From assembly GCA_947488905.1 (NCBI GenBank), contig CANLBJ010000002.1, positions 248,001 to 312,000 on the forward strand: a stretch of 64,000 bases of DNA, read 5' to 3'. A program made the translations under genes and the position numbers. The stretch is from Ulvibacter algarum (GTDB lineage: Bacteria; Bacteroidota; Bacteroidia; Flavobacteriales; Flavobacteriaceae). Positions 27,171 through 34,680 of the stretch are shown piece after piece; position 1 is the stretch's first letter; every line of letters begins with the position of its first letter. A model generated the notes under the pieces. That model ran no database searches and was not told the origin of the DNA. It worked only from the letters and a program-made list of their open reading frames with translations.

Positions 27171-27207
27171 CTCAAAGAATCACATTTGTGATTCTTTGAG
27201 TTTTTTT
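27171..27207 (+). terminator. Intrinsic terminator after cassette 3
   Basis: A perfect 13-bp stem (CTCAAAGAATCAC/GTGATTCTTTGAG) with a 4-base loop is followed by seven T. It insulates the second sub-array from the first, just as the dnaK terminator precedes leader copy A. Confidence 0.92.
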
Positions 27208-27287
27208 ATTCTCTCTACGGAAACCCGTAATAGATATTGTGTTACAATAGGTAGCTTTGTTTAAAATCTTAATAAGACTCCTTTATT

Positions 27288-27417
27288 GTCAATAACTACG
27301 GGTTTACACGTATAGGCTTGATGAGTGGTTCTTTGTAGATTTACAGAATAGCAAAAATTGTTGATATCCCGATAAATTTACGGTATATGAATGATAGAAT
27401 GAGTTATATAACGAGTT
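27288..27417 (+). repeat. attI-like leader, copy B
   Basis: A near-identical copy of 24748-24877 (two mismatches in 130 bp). It ends at the predicted crossover G27415|T27416, which starts cassette 4. It is preceded by CTACGGAAACCCGTAA (27215-27230), the counterpart of the element before copy A. Confidence 0.88.
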
Positions 27418-27437
27418 AGCAGCAAGCAACCCAAACT

Positions 27438-29171
27438 ATGAAAATAAAATCATTAACACTTGATAATTTTAAGAGTTACAAGAAAATAAAAATTAATTGT
27501 GATGATAAGTTTAATATAATAATTGGACCAAATAACATTGGGAAATCAACCATAATTGAAGCAATTTTATTGTGGGAAGCTTGTTTAACTCTTTTCATTC
27601 AAGATAAGAGTCATAAAAAACTTCACGTAGGTTATAAAGACCGATACCTAACTTTTAAAGACCTATTCTTTATAAGAATAGCTAATGATTCGGATATTTT
27701 TAACCTAACTCGCAAAAAAGCATCAATCAGTTTTGAAATACAAATAGGTGATGAAATTTTAAATCTAGGTTTTAATATTAATAAGCCTGAAAGTATTAAA
27801 AATTCATACTTCAAAATTAATTACAGAGAGTCTCGAACTGATTTTAATAGACTTACCGAGTTACTTAATGAAAGGAATATTCTATTAAGTAATTTTATTT
27901 TTATTTATCAAACGAAACCTATATCTCAAATCACTCTAGATGAACCTTTTTATAATAATGCTCAGATATTGAAAAAGATTTCTCTAGCTAAATCCAATCA
28001 ATTAGTTAGAAATAAAATTTTAAAAACTCAAAAGAAAAACTCTAATGTTAATGAGCGATTTGAAGTACTCGAAAAAAAGATAGAAAACGTAACAGGTAAA
28101 AAATTTCAAATTAGGTCAAGAAACAGAAATGCGAATGATGATGAATATGTTAGAATTGGTATAATAGAGGGCAGTAAAAAAGAAGTAGAAATTTCATTGA
28201 TGGGAAGTGGATTTCTTCAAATTGTTGAAATTTTTTCTACTCTACAATTTATACAAAATCGTGAAAATTGTATAAATCTAGTTCTAATTGACGAGCCTGA
28301 TTCACATATACATTCTAACTTACAAGTTGATATGTTAAATGAATTACAGAAAGAAGAAAACATTCAATCTTTTGTAATTACTCATAATGACCGATTGATT
28401 GACACAATATTAGAAGAAGGAAATGTATTATTCATCAACGAAGAATTAAAAGGTATTGGAACTATTGACCCAATTGACAAAGAAAATTATTGTATAATAA
28501 AAGAAGAATTAGCTGACAAATTAAATAGTTTCGCAATTAATGAAGAAAAGGACTTTTATGTTTTATCAGAAGATGAAGATTTAAATTTTATTGAAAATTA
28601 TCTCTTAATTAATGGGTTTAATTTAGACAATACAGAAATCATATCGTATTACGGTTGTGATAACATTGGTGGAGCTATAGCTATTGGAAGATATGTACAA
28701 AACAAAATTCCAAATGCAAAAATCATAGTGCACAGAGACCAAGATTATTTAGACACTGAAGAATTAGAAAAACATAAAGGTCAGATTGAAGGTGCTGGTT
28801 TTATATTTTATCAAACCACAGGAGTTGATGTTGAAAGTGAATTTATTAATCCTCAACATATTAATTATTTATACAATGATATTTCCTTAGAAAGAGCTAA
28901 TGAACTTATTAATTTAGCAACAGACCAATCAGAAGAAAAATCAATTGACAAACTGTTAAAGAAAAAAGCCTTAAAAAAAGAATCTGGATATAAGTTTATA
29001 AAACTTTATTATGAGAATAAAGAAAGATATAGATACGGAAAAAAGGTCTTAGGGGTTTTAAACGGCTTAATACAACAAGAAATTGGAGAGAATTGTAATT
29101 TATTGCGACATTCATCATTCATTGAAAATGAAATTTTAAAGAATACGATAGAAATTGAGGTTGAAATTTAA
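27438..29171 (+). CDS. Cassette 4: OLD-like ATPase with TOPRIM-like domain (putative defence nuclease)
   Basis: A 577-residue protein. The N-terminal ABC/SMC-type ATPase has Walker A GPNNIGKST (30-38), a signature-like SLMGSGFLQIVEI (253-265), Walker B LVLIDEPDSH (281-290) and a switch His316 in VITHND. The C-terminal region has a TOPRIM-like pattern: VLSEDEDLNFIENYL (Glu378) and IIVHRDQDY (Asp434 and Asp436). This is the architecture of overcoming-lysogenisation-defect (OLD) nucleases, many of which act against phages. The catalytic glutamate sits in SEDED rather than the common EGxxD, so activity is uncertain. It is the single gene of its cassette; no partner gene is adjacent within it. Confidence 0.82.
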   Translation: MKIKSLTLDNFKSYKKIKINCDDKFNIIIGPNNIGKSTIIEAILLWEACLTLFIQDKSHKKLHVGYKDRYLTFKDLFFIRIANDSDIFNLTRKKASISFEIQIGDEILNLGFNINKPESIKNSYFKINYRESRTDFNRLTELLNERNILLSNFIFIYQTKPISQITLDEPFYNNAQILKKISLAKSNQLVRNKILKTQKKNSNVNERFEVLEKKIENVTGKKFQIRSRNRNANDDEYVRIGIIEGSKKEVEISLMGSGFLQIVEIFSTLQFIQNRENCINLVLIDEPDSHIHSNLQVDMLNELQKEENIQSFVITHNDRLIDTILEEGNVLFINEELKGIGTIDPIDKENYCIIKEELADKLNSFAINEEKDFYVLSEDEDLNFIENYLLINGFNLDNTEIISYYGCDNIGGAIAIGRYVQNKIPNAKIIVHRDQDYLDTEELEKHKGQIEGAGFIFYQTTGVDVESEFINPQHINYLYNDISLERANELINLATDQSEEKSIDKLLKKKALKKESGYKFIKLYYENKERYRYGKKVLGVLNGLIQQEIGENCNLLRHSSFIENEILKNTIEIEVEI

Positions 29172-29176
29172 AGCCA

Positions 29177-29314
29177 GCTGCTAACACCGTATATAATTTA
29201 TTGCTGGCTTTTTGCCTACTTGCGAAAGTCCTCGCGGACTTTCTTTGTCCGTAATTATTTACTAAATTAGTTGCTTGAAACACGCAACAAACCATATACA
29301 ACAACGTTGTACAC
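29177..29314 (+). repeat. attC-like site of cassette 4
   Basis: Left core GCTGCTAAC (29177-29185) is fully complementary to cassette start TTAGCAGC (27416-27423). GTATAT (29189-29194) pairs with ATATAC (29294-29299). A perfect inner hairpin GAAAGTCC-tcgc-GGACTTTC lies at 29224-29243. It ends ACG|TTGTACAC at 29306/29307. Confidence 0.78.
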
Positions 29315-29323
29315 AATATAAAA

Positions 29324-30253
29324 ATGAGCTTCACACCAACTGAATTTTGGAAAAATTTTAGGTTAGGAACCGAGTTAAGTATTTCGGGAAACTTCATCTA
29401 TAATGGACTTTATAGTTTTGAACTTATGCCTCATTTTTACTATGAAGACGAAGCTTTTGAATTCCTTTATAATATTTCTGTAGGACTTGAAAGATTACAA
29501 AAAATATGTATCGTCTTACTTGAACATAAAGACGACACAAACCAAGAAGAATTTGAGGAAAGTCTTATTTCTCACAATCTTGATGATTTAAATACTCGAA
29601 TAGAGAATCATAAAAAAATTAATATTGGAAAAACACATAAAAAACTTATTTCATTATTGACAAAGTTTTACAAAAGTTCGAGATATGAAATGTATCAAAT
29701 GCAAAGTGTTTTCAAGCCTAATCAAAGTAAAGTTCAACTAATAAAGTTTTTAGAAGAATCATTAGATATAGAAATATCGGTTGATATGTTAGGTTGTACT
29801 TCAAACGACGAAAGAATAAAAAGATTTATAGGAAAAACAGTTGGAAAATTCTGCAAAGAATATTATCAAATAGTAAAAGACGAATGTAACAGATTGAGAA
29901 TATTCACCTACGAAATACCTTACGAATCAAAGGCTTTCAAAATATTTATGTCGGAGAAATATGATTTTAGTGAGGAAAAGATTGTACAAAAAGAGATCTT
30001 GAAATACCTAATTCAAGCTGAATTACCTAAAAACTTTAAAGAATATTTAAAAACTCATCCACCTCTTGAACTTGATTTTTATAATACAAATTATTACCTA
30101 AATCATCTTTTTTCTTTTCATAAAGAATATAGTATAAAAGGAGAAATCGAGGAACTATATACAGATTTTGACAATATAAAAGAAAGACTTGAACATCTAA
30201 AATTTATTGCAAATCCCGATGTTAATTTTGAATTTGACGAAGAGGAAGAATAA
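29324..30253 (+). CDS. Cassette 5: unknown protein
   Basis: A 309-residue soluble, mostly helical and charged protein. It has no signal peptide, membrane segment, P-loop or catalytic motif that I recognise. The N-terminal third (FELMPHFYYEDEAFEFLYN, then SVGLERLQKICIVLLEH) resembles helical HEPN-like or abortive-infection proteins only in general character. A conserved R-x4-H motif is not evident. The C-terminus is acidic (FEFDEEEE). It starts 17 bases after the predicted crossover, and its own attC-like site follows. Confidence 0.7.
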   Translation: MSFTPTEFWKNFRLGTELSISGNFIYNGLYSFELMPHFYYEDEAFEFLYNISVGLERLQKICIVLLEHKDDTNQEEFEESLISHNLDDLNTRIENHKKINIGKTHKKLISLLTKFYKSSRYEMYQMQSVFKPNQSKVQLIKFLEESLDIEISVDMLGCTSNDERIKRFIGKTVGKFCKEYYQIVKDECNRLRIFTYEIPYESKAFKIFMSEKYDFSEEKIVQKEILKYLIQAELPKNFKEYLKTHPPLELDFYNTNYYLNHLFSFHKEYSIKGEIEELYTDFDNIKERLEHLKFIANPDVNFEFDEEEE

Positions 30254-30258
30254 ATACT

Positions 30259-30297
30259 GTGTACAACAAAGTATATAATTAATACGCGTTTATCGCA
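30259..30297 (+). repeat. Partial attC-like site of cassette 5 (array end)
   Basis: GTGTACAAC (30259-30267) is fully complementary to cassette start TTGTACAC (29307-29314) and is followed by AAAGTATATAA, the standard left arm. No matching right arm with G|TT is found before the terminator at 30346, so the site appears truncated. Confidence 0.65.
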
Positions 30298-30345
30298 TAA
30301 CTAATAGTTAAGGTAAATTTTAAAGTATACAAATTTTATTTTTAC

Positions 30346-30376
30346 AAACTCCCAAACCCACAGGTTTGGGAGTTTT
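30346..30376 (+). terminator. Intrinsic terminator closing the cassette array
   Basis: A perfect 13-bp stem (AAACTCCCAAACC/GGTTTGGGAGTTT) with a 4-base loop ends in a short T run. The rest of 30254-30570 holds only a TATATTTG promoter-like element (30559-30566) 4 bases before the next start. Confidence 0.88.
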
Positions 30377-30570
30377 GCTTTTATGGCTACTACGGTTTTT
30401 AGGGTGTCCTTTACTTTAATGTTAGAATATTTCAGAAGAAAAAATTACAGTTGTTTTATTTGATTTACAGAAAATGAGCTTTTTATCTTTTAAAAATAAA
30501 GCGGCTTTTATATAGTTTTGATTAACGTTAAAATCTAGAAACGCTGAATTAAAAATATTATATTTGGGCT

Positions 30571-31653
30571 ATGTCACAAACACAATTAAGTGAATTACAA
30601 TCTATAGTTCAAGATGCAGCAAACACTGCTTGGGAGCAAAGAATGGGGACTTCTATTCATGACCCAAATCCTACAAGTTTTGGTAAGTATCTTGAGTGTG
30701 CACTAGAATCAAGAGGGGCTGAGATATCTATTGTTCTTAATGACTTAGCTCAAGATGCGTTAGCTAGTCAAGAAAAAACACCAGAACCGCCAGATTTTAG
30801 CAAGTATATTAGATACTCAAGTTCTATTTTAACTCATAAAGAAGTTTTTGTGGGTAATGAGTGGGTGTTGGTACCTAATGAGGCGTGTGTAGATTTTAGA
30901 TTTAACTCTTTAGGTGCTCAAAGATCATTTACTGTAAGTATTAGTTATAAAGATAATTATACGACGTTCACATCTTCAGACACCTTACAATCTTACCAGC
31001 ATAACGAGATGCTTTTACAGAGTGAGCAGTTAAAGGTAGAGTTAGAAAATGATTATGTGACTAAAGAAGAAAGAGACTGGATGCTTATGGCGTCTCAAGC
31101 TTATAGTATTACAAAAAAGAACATAGGAGGTTTAGGAGATATATCTACATTATATGGTGAAATACCAAAAGATTTTAAACGTCATTATGCATATAAAATC
31201 TCTAAAGTTGCTAAAAACTTAGGGAAACCAGCAAAGGCAGGAAAAATCTTTCATGGTGCAGAAAAAGTTTTTAAAAATGCAGGTAAAGTTGCTAAAGTTG
31301 GGCCTTGGTTATCTGCAGGAACCATTGCCTATGAGATAGGTGATGCTTATGCAAATGACACTGCCATCCAGCCACACACATACGTAGATGGAGCGCTGCT
31401 TGTTGTAGGTGTTGCAGCGACAGCTTTTGGAGCTCCGGTAGTAATAGTTGGTCTAGCTATTTATGGTATTTTAGATTATGCTTTTGGTGTTAGTGAGGGT
31501 ATAGATGAAGTTTTTGGTGAAGACTCTGATCTATGGAATGATAGGCCATTGCGCAATTTTCCTAGAAAAAACGAACCGTTATTTCATAAAATGGAAATAG
31601 ATAAGACCTATGTTGAGCCTACGTTTAAACTGCCACGAAATTTTAAAAATTAA
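30571..31653 (+). CDS. Unknown protein with C-terminal glycine-rich membrane segments; candidate toxin
   Basis: A 360-residue protein with no signal peptide. Residues 1-195 are soluble and unassigned. A Lys/Ala/Gly-rich stretch (NLGKPAKAGKIFHGAEKVF) follows, then two adjacent hydrophobic Gly/Ala-rich segments (ALLVVGVAATAFGAPVVIVG and on, about 272-300). This layout recalls membrane-inserting toxin domains of polymorphic or T6SS effectors, but I see no named domain. Its stop overlaps the next start by one base (TAATG), so the small membrane protein 31653-32063 is translationally coupled. A toxin-immunity pair is the favoured but unproven reading. Confidence 0.6.
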   Translation: MSQTQLSELQSIVQDAANTAWEQRMGTSIHDPNPTSFGKYLECALESRGAEISIVLNDLAQDALASQEKTPEPPDFSKYIRYSSSILTHKEVFVGNEWVLVPNEACVDFRFNSLGAQRSFTVSISYKDNYTTFTSSDTLQSYQHNEMLLQSEQLKVELENDYVTKEERDWMLMASQAYSITKKNIGGLGDISTLYGEIPKDFKRHYAYKISKVAKNLGKPAKAGKIFHGAEKVFKNAGKVAKVGPWLSAGTIAYEIGDAYANDTAIQPHTYVDGALLVVGVAATAFGAPVVIVGLAIYGILDYAFGVSEGIDEVFGEDSDLWNDRPLRNFPRKNEPLFHKMEIDKTYVEPTFKLPRNFKN

Positions 31654-32063
31654 TGGAATTAAAAATTTTTAAACAATTATTGTTGTCTTTTTACTGTACT
31701 TCAAAATGGCTGACAAATAAAAAAATGCCCGAAAAAATTAAACCTGCTACGGTACTCTTTTTTTCATTTCCCTTTACTTTTATTGCAGTTGGATTATACG
31801 CTATATTTTTTCTAACATTTATAATGACACTAACTAAGAGTCCTTTTGCTTTTGCTTTGGGTGCTTTAGTATTTATTACACCTGTTTACTACTTTGCCCG
31901 TAAGGTTGCAAACAATGGTTTTAAAAAATGGCACATAGAAAAAGAATATAAAAAACTCAATAAAAACGAGCGAACTAACAAAATAATTTTAGCCTTTATC
32001 TTCTTTTGGGGTTGTTTTGCGATTCAATTTTGGTTAGCTACTATTGCTTTAAGTTCTAGGTAG
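31653..32063 (+). CDS. Small membrane protein, putative immunity partner
   Basis: A 136-residue protein with three strongly hydrophobic segments (about 33-55, 62-80 and 112-132) separated by charged loops, without a cleavable signal. No family is recognised. Its start codon overlaps the stop of the upstream 360-residue protein, which implies coupled expression. If that protein inserts into membranes, this one would fit as an inner-membrane immunity protein; this is inference from gene order. Confidence 0.6.
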   Translation: MELKIFKQLLLSFYCTSKWLTNKKMPEKIKPATVLFFSFPFTFIAVGLYAIFFLTFIMTLTKSPFAFALGALVFITPVYYFARKVANNGFKKWHIEKEYKKLNKNERTNKIILAFIFFWGCFAIQFWLATIALSSR

Positions 32064-32139
32064 GTATCGTTACTAATTCTTGAAGCTTAAAATAAGTACT
32101 ACATAATTTAATGCATTGATATGTAAGAGTATGCATAAG

Positions 32140-32167
32140 AAACCCGCTAGGGCTTTATGTGGGTTTT
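32140..32167 (+). terminator. Probable terminator
   Basis: An 8-bp stem (AAACCCGC/GTGGGTTT, one G-U pair) with an 11-base loop and a short T run lies 77 bases after the small membrane protein. Confidence 0.5.
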
Positions 32168-32259
32168 CAATTAATTTCTAAACAATTCACACTTCTTTTA
32201 CATTTGTTTGACACTTCTCGTTTCAAGTTCATCTAGTTTTACAGTAAATTAAAAGGTTC

Positions 32260-32850
32260 ATGAAAAATACAATCATCTTAAGTTTATTATTATTCTGTTC
32301 AATGCAGGTCTTTGCACAAACAGAACAAGAAGTTAACTTAATAGTTACAGATACTACTTGGGGTAAAGAGATCATTCAAATTCCTTTTTGGTTTGCTCCA
32401 GAGATAGCTTATAAAGGGGTAGAAGATATTCGGTTTGCTAGCGGCTGGGAAAATATAGATAGTGATGGTTTCTGGACGCTGGCTTTTGCTTGGGATATTA
32501 ATCTAGAAAAGAAGCCGGATGCGGCTTTTTTTGAGGATAGTTTAAAACTTTACTTAGACGGTTTAATGAAAGTGGTTAATGAAGATAGCACGCTAGTGAT
32601 ACCAAAAACACACGTTTCTTTAATTAAAGCTAAATCTCAAAAAGGAGTAACTACTTTTACAGGTACTTTAAAAACTTACGACGCTTTTACTACAAAAGAT
32701 GTTATCACACTTAATGTAATTATAGAAAGTTATTATTGTGAAAAATTAAAGAAATATATTCCGCTATTTAAGATGTCTCCTAAGGCTTTTAAGCACATAT
32801 TCTGGAAGGAGTTAGATAGTATTAAACTTCAAGATGACTTTTGCGATTAA
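32260..32850 (+). CDS. Secreted protein of unknown function
   Basis: A 196-residue protein with a clear Sec signal peptide (MKNTIILSLLLFCSMQVFAQ). The mature part is Trp- and Lys-rich with predicted alternating strands (FWTLAFAWDINLEK, GVTTFTGTLKTYDAFTTKD) and a C-terminal Cys-containing tail. No conserved domain is recognised. It stands alone between two intergenic regions and is probably periplasmic or surface exposed. Confidence 0.65.
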   Translation: MKNTIILSLLLFCSMQVFAQTEQEVNLIVTDTTWGKEIIQIPFWFAPEIAYKGVEDIRFASGWENIDSDGFWTLAFAWDINLEKKPDAAFFEDSLKLYLDGLMKVVNEDSTLVIPKTHVSLIKAKSQKGVTTFTGTLKTYDAFTTKDVITLNVIIESYYCEKLKKYIPLFKMSPKAFKHIFWKELDSIKLQDDFCD

Positions 32851-32940
32851 GTTAGTTTATGAATTATAAGCTCAAATTGAGAAATAGCGATAAACCAATC
32901 ACATTAATAAATTTTAACCTTCCTCAAGGTTTAAATACTA

Positions 32941-33188
32941 ATGAGTACTCCGTCTACTTCCTTTACTAACAAATGCGTCTATTTTTTCTAGCGAAATTAT
33001 ATCTCTATGATTGTTTCTTCTTTAGTTTCTTTTGTGATAGCATTCAATAACCCTTTTTGATGGCCAGCTTTTTCTGTAAAAGTGTAAAGCATTTCTTCAA
33101 CATCTTTTGTTGAAAATGTGAATTTCCTCCAATCTTTTTGTTGCCAGTTATAATTTATTGAATCAATTAGGGTTTTTAATCGGCTCAT
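32941..33188 (-). pseudogene. Remnant of a Fic-type gene (DUF4172 N-terminal fragment)
   Basis: A 63-residue reading frame (32997-33188) starts with SRLKTLIDSINYNWQQKDWRKF. This matches the W-x-x-x-DW-x-x-F opening of DUF4172, the domain that precedes Fic domains in AMPylation-type proteins. The frame then stops at 32997. In another frame the DNA continues as IISLEKIDAFVSKGSRRSTH to a stop near 32938, whose KGSRRSTH resembles the C-terminal GRST tail of Fic proteins. The catalytic HxFxxGNGR motif is absent. The simplest reading is an internally deleted, broken Fic gene; the tail match is weak. Confidence 0.5.
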
Positions 33189-33282
33189 AATTATTGATTA
33201 GCTTTATATTTTTCTTTCAACTGTAACAATCTCAAAGACATTAGCTCTTTATATAAATTACAATCATTTAAATTTATATATC

Positions 33283-34074
33283 ATGTTTAAAAATCACAAG
33301 AACCTTCGTTTAAATAGAACTGCCACAAAGTTAAAGTTAGCAGTCTTGCCTTTAATAGCTTTATTACTTTGTACTAGTGTAATGACAGCACAGTCTACAG
33401 TAATAGATGTAGCGTCATTTGATAAAGTGGTTGTAAGCCCTCATATAGAGGTTACATTTATAGAAGGTGATACAGAGTCTATAACCATAGAGTCTATCAC
33501 AGAGCCTCTAGAAAAGCTAAATGTAGAGGTGAAGAACAATACTTTAAGTGTCTATCTAGAAGGTGCAAAAATGACTACCAAAACTAAAAAAGAAAAGAAG
33601 AATGGCTACAAGCGTAAAGTGTCTATATATAATGGGAGAGTAGTAAAAGCTACCATCACTTATAAAAATATTAATACATTAGATTTAAGGGGAGAGCAAC
33701 GTTTTGTTTTTGAAAGCCCAATAGAAACAAAAGAGTTACGTTTTAATATTTATGGAGAGTCTCAAGTGTCTGTAAATGAAGTGGACGTACATGAGATGCA
33801 GGTCTCAATTTACGGGGAGAGTTATTTTGAGGTTAAAAAAGGAAAAGCTAGAAACCAAAAAATTACTGCCTACGGTGAGACAACAGTTAATCTTTCTGAA
33901 GTAAAAAATGACACTACTAAGTTAACCGCTTATGGCGATGGTTCTTTTCAATTGAACGTTTCAGAAGAAATTAAAATAACCTCTTACGGTGAAGCTACAA
34001 TAATTTATTCTGGCGGAGGGACTCTTAAAAAAGGACTTGTTATAGGCGAGACTAGTATTAGTAGAACAGAATAA
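33283..34074 (+). CDS. Head GIN domain (DUF2807-like) secreted protein
   Basis: A 263-residue protein with an N-terminal signal region (LPLIALLLCTSVMTAQ) followed by a right-handed beta-repeat typical of DUF2807: FDKVVVSPHIEVTFIEGD near the start, then short repeats around YGESQVSV, YGESYFEV, YGETTVNL, YGDGSFQL and YGEATIIY. A charged insertion (KTKKEKKNGYKRK, about residue 103-115) interrupts the domain. Members are thought to be cell-surface or periplasmic; the function is unknown. The upstream gap contains no recognised element. Confidence 0.82.
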   Translation: MFKNHKNLRLNRTATKLKLAVLPLIALLLCTSVMTAQSTVIDVASFDKVVVSPHIEVTFIEGDTESITIESITEPLEKLNVEVKNNTLSVYLEGAKMTTKTKKEKKNGYKRKVSIYNGRVVKATITYKNINTLDLRGEQRFVFESPIETKELRFNIYGESQVSVNEVDVHEMQVSIYGESYFEVKKGKARNQKITAYGETTVNLSEVKNDTTKLTAYGDGSFQLNVSEEIKITSYGEATIIYSGGGTLKKGLVIGETSISRTE

Positions 34075-34233
34075 AAAAGAGGAGAAAATTAATTTATAAA
34101 ATGAGAATCATTGTTTTTAATCGTTAAAAAGATTGTTTATATCTAATAATATTGATTTAATGATTAACAATTAAAATTATTAAAAAGCTATTATTTAAAT
34201 TTGATTAGGTTTAATAACTTATCCTCATACATT

Positions 34234-34602
34234 ATGAAAAATTTTAAATTTGCTTTCTTGTTTTTTGCTTTATTCTCAATAGTTGCTTGTAGCTCAGACG
34301 ATAGCTCTGATACAGATCAAACAGCAGATCTTTTAGGAACTTGGGAACGTATAGATTCTACTTCATTAAATAATCACTCATTTACTTTTAACGAAGATGG
34401 TAGCGGTTGGAAAATAGTAGGAGAAAGCAATGAAGAAGGTACAGGAATTTCTAGCTTAATAATGTTTGATTGGGTTATTAACAATGATATTTTAAATATG
34501 GAATATGATGCAACTGGAGATTTGCTAGAGACTAGTTTCTCAATAAATAACGAACAGCTTTTATTAAGTGATATTTCAGATTTACTTTTCAATAAATTAT
34601 AA
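34234..34602 (+). CDS. Small lipoprotein, lipocalin-like
   Basis: A 122-residue lipoprotein starting at ATG 34234 (MKNFKFAFLFF). An earlier in-frame TTG at 34201 would bury the signal peptide and is rejected. The lipobox is SIVAC with an SSDDSSD export linker after the Cys. The mature domain starts LLGTWERIDST, the G-x-W opening of Bacteroidetes lipocalin-like proteins, and ends at a normal stop. The role is unknown. Confidence 0.72.
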   Translation: MKNFKFAFLFFALFSIVACSSDDSSDTDQTADLLGTWERIDSTSLNNHSFTFNEDGSGWKIVGESNEEGTGISSLIMFDWVINNDILNMEYDATGDLLETSFSINNEQLLLSDISDLLFNKL

Positions 34603-34618
34603 ATTACATAAAAATTTA

Positions 34619-34653
34619 AAAACCCCAACTTAATTAATTTAAGTTGGGGTTTT
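34619..34653. terminator. Bidirectional terminator between convergent genes
   Basis: A perfect 15-bp stem (AAAACCCCAACTTAA and its complement) with a 5-base loop has A and T runs at its ends. It separates the lipocalin-like lipoprotein from the convergent M14 carboxypeptidase gene. Confidence 0.92.
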
Positions 34654-34680
34654 CTATTTTAAAACGTTTCTGTAAATCAT

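Larger units (their letters stand above)
24748..30267 (+). mobile_element. Integron-like gene cassette array without integrase (CALIN-like), five cassettes
   Basis: Five genes in the same orientation, each flanked by attC-like spacers, are organised as leader-cassettes 1-2-3 and leader-cassettes 4-5. Predicted crossover points (G|TT) are 24875/24876, 25849/25850, 26413/26414, 27415/27416 and 29306/29307. In each module the bases after the crossover are complementary to bases just after that module's own gene: 8/8, 7/8, 6/8, 8/8 and 8/8 matches. This is what integration of circular cassettes produces. All spacers share AAC-nnnn-TATATAA-like left ends and (A)TATAnnnnnACG|TT-like right ends. No integrase gene lies in the window. 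The GTTGT/GTTAGC cores are not the classical GTTRRRY, so the integron assignment is an inference from architecture. Confidence 0.75.

Noticed and set aside
24748-27417. Insertion sequence ends (direct repeats flanking three genes)
   Set aside because: No transposase, no terminal inverted repeats and no target duplications; both copies start cassette runs instead.
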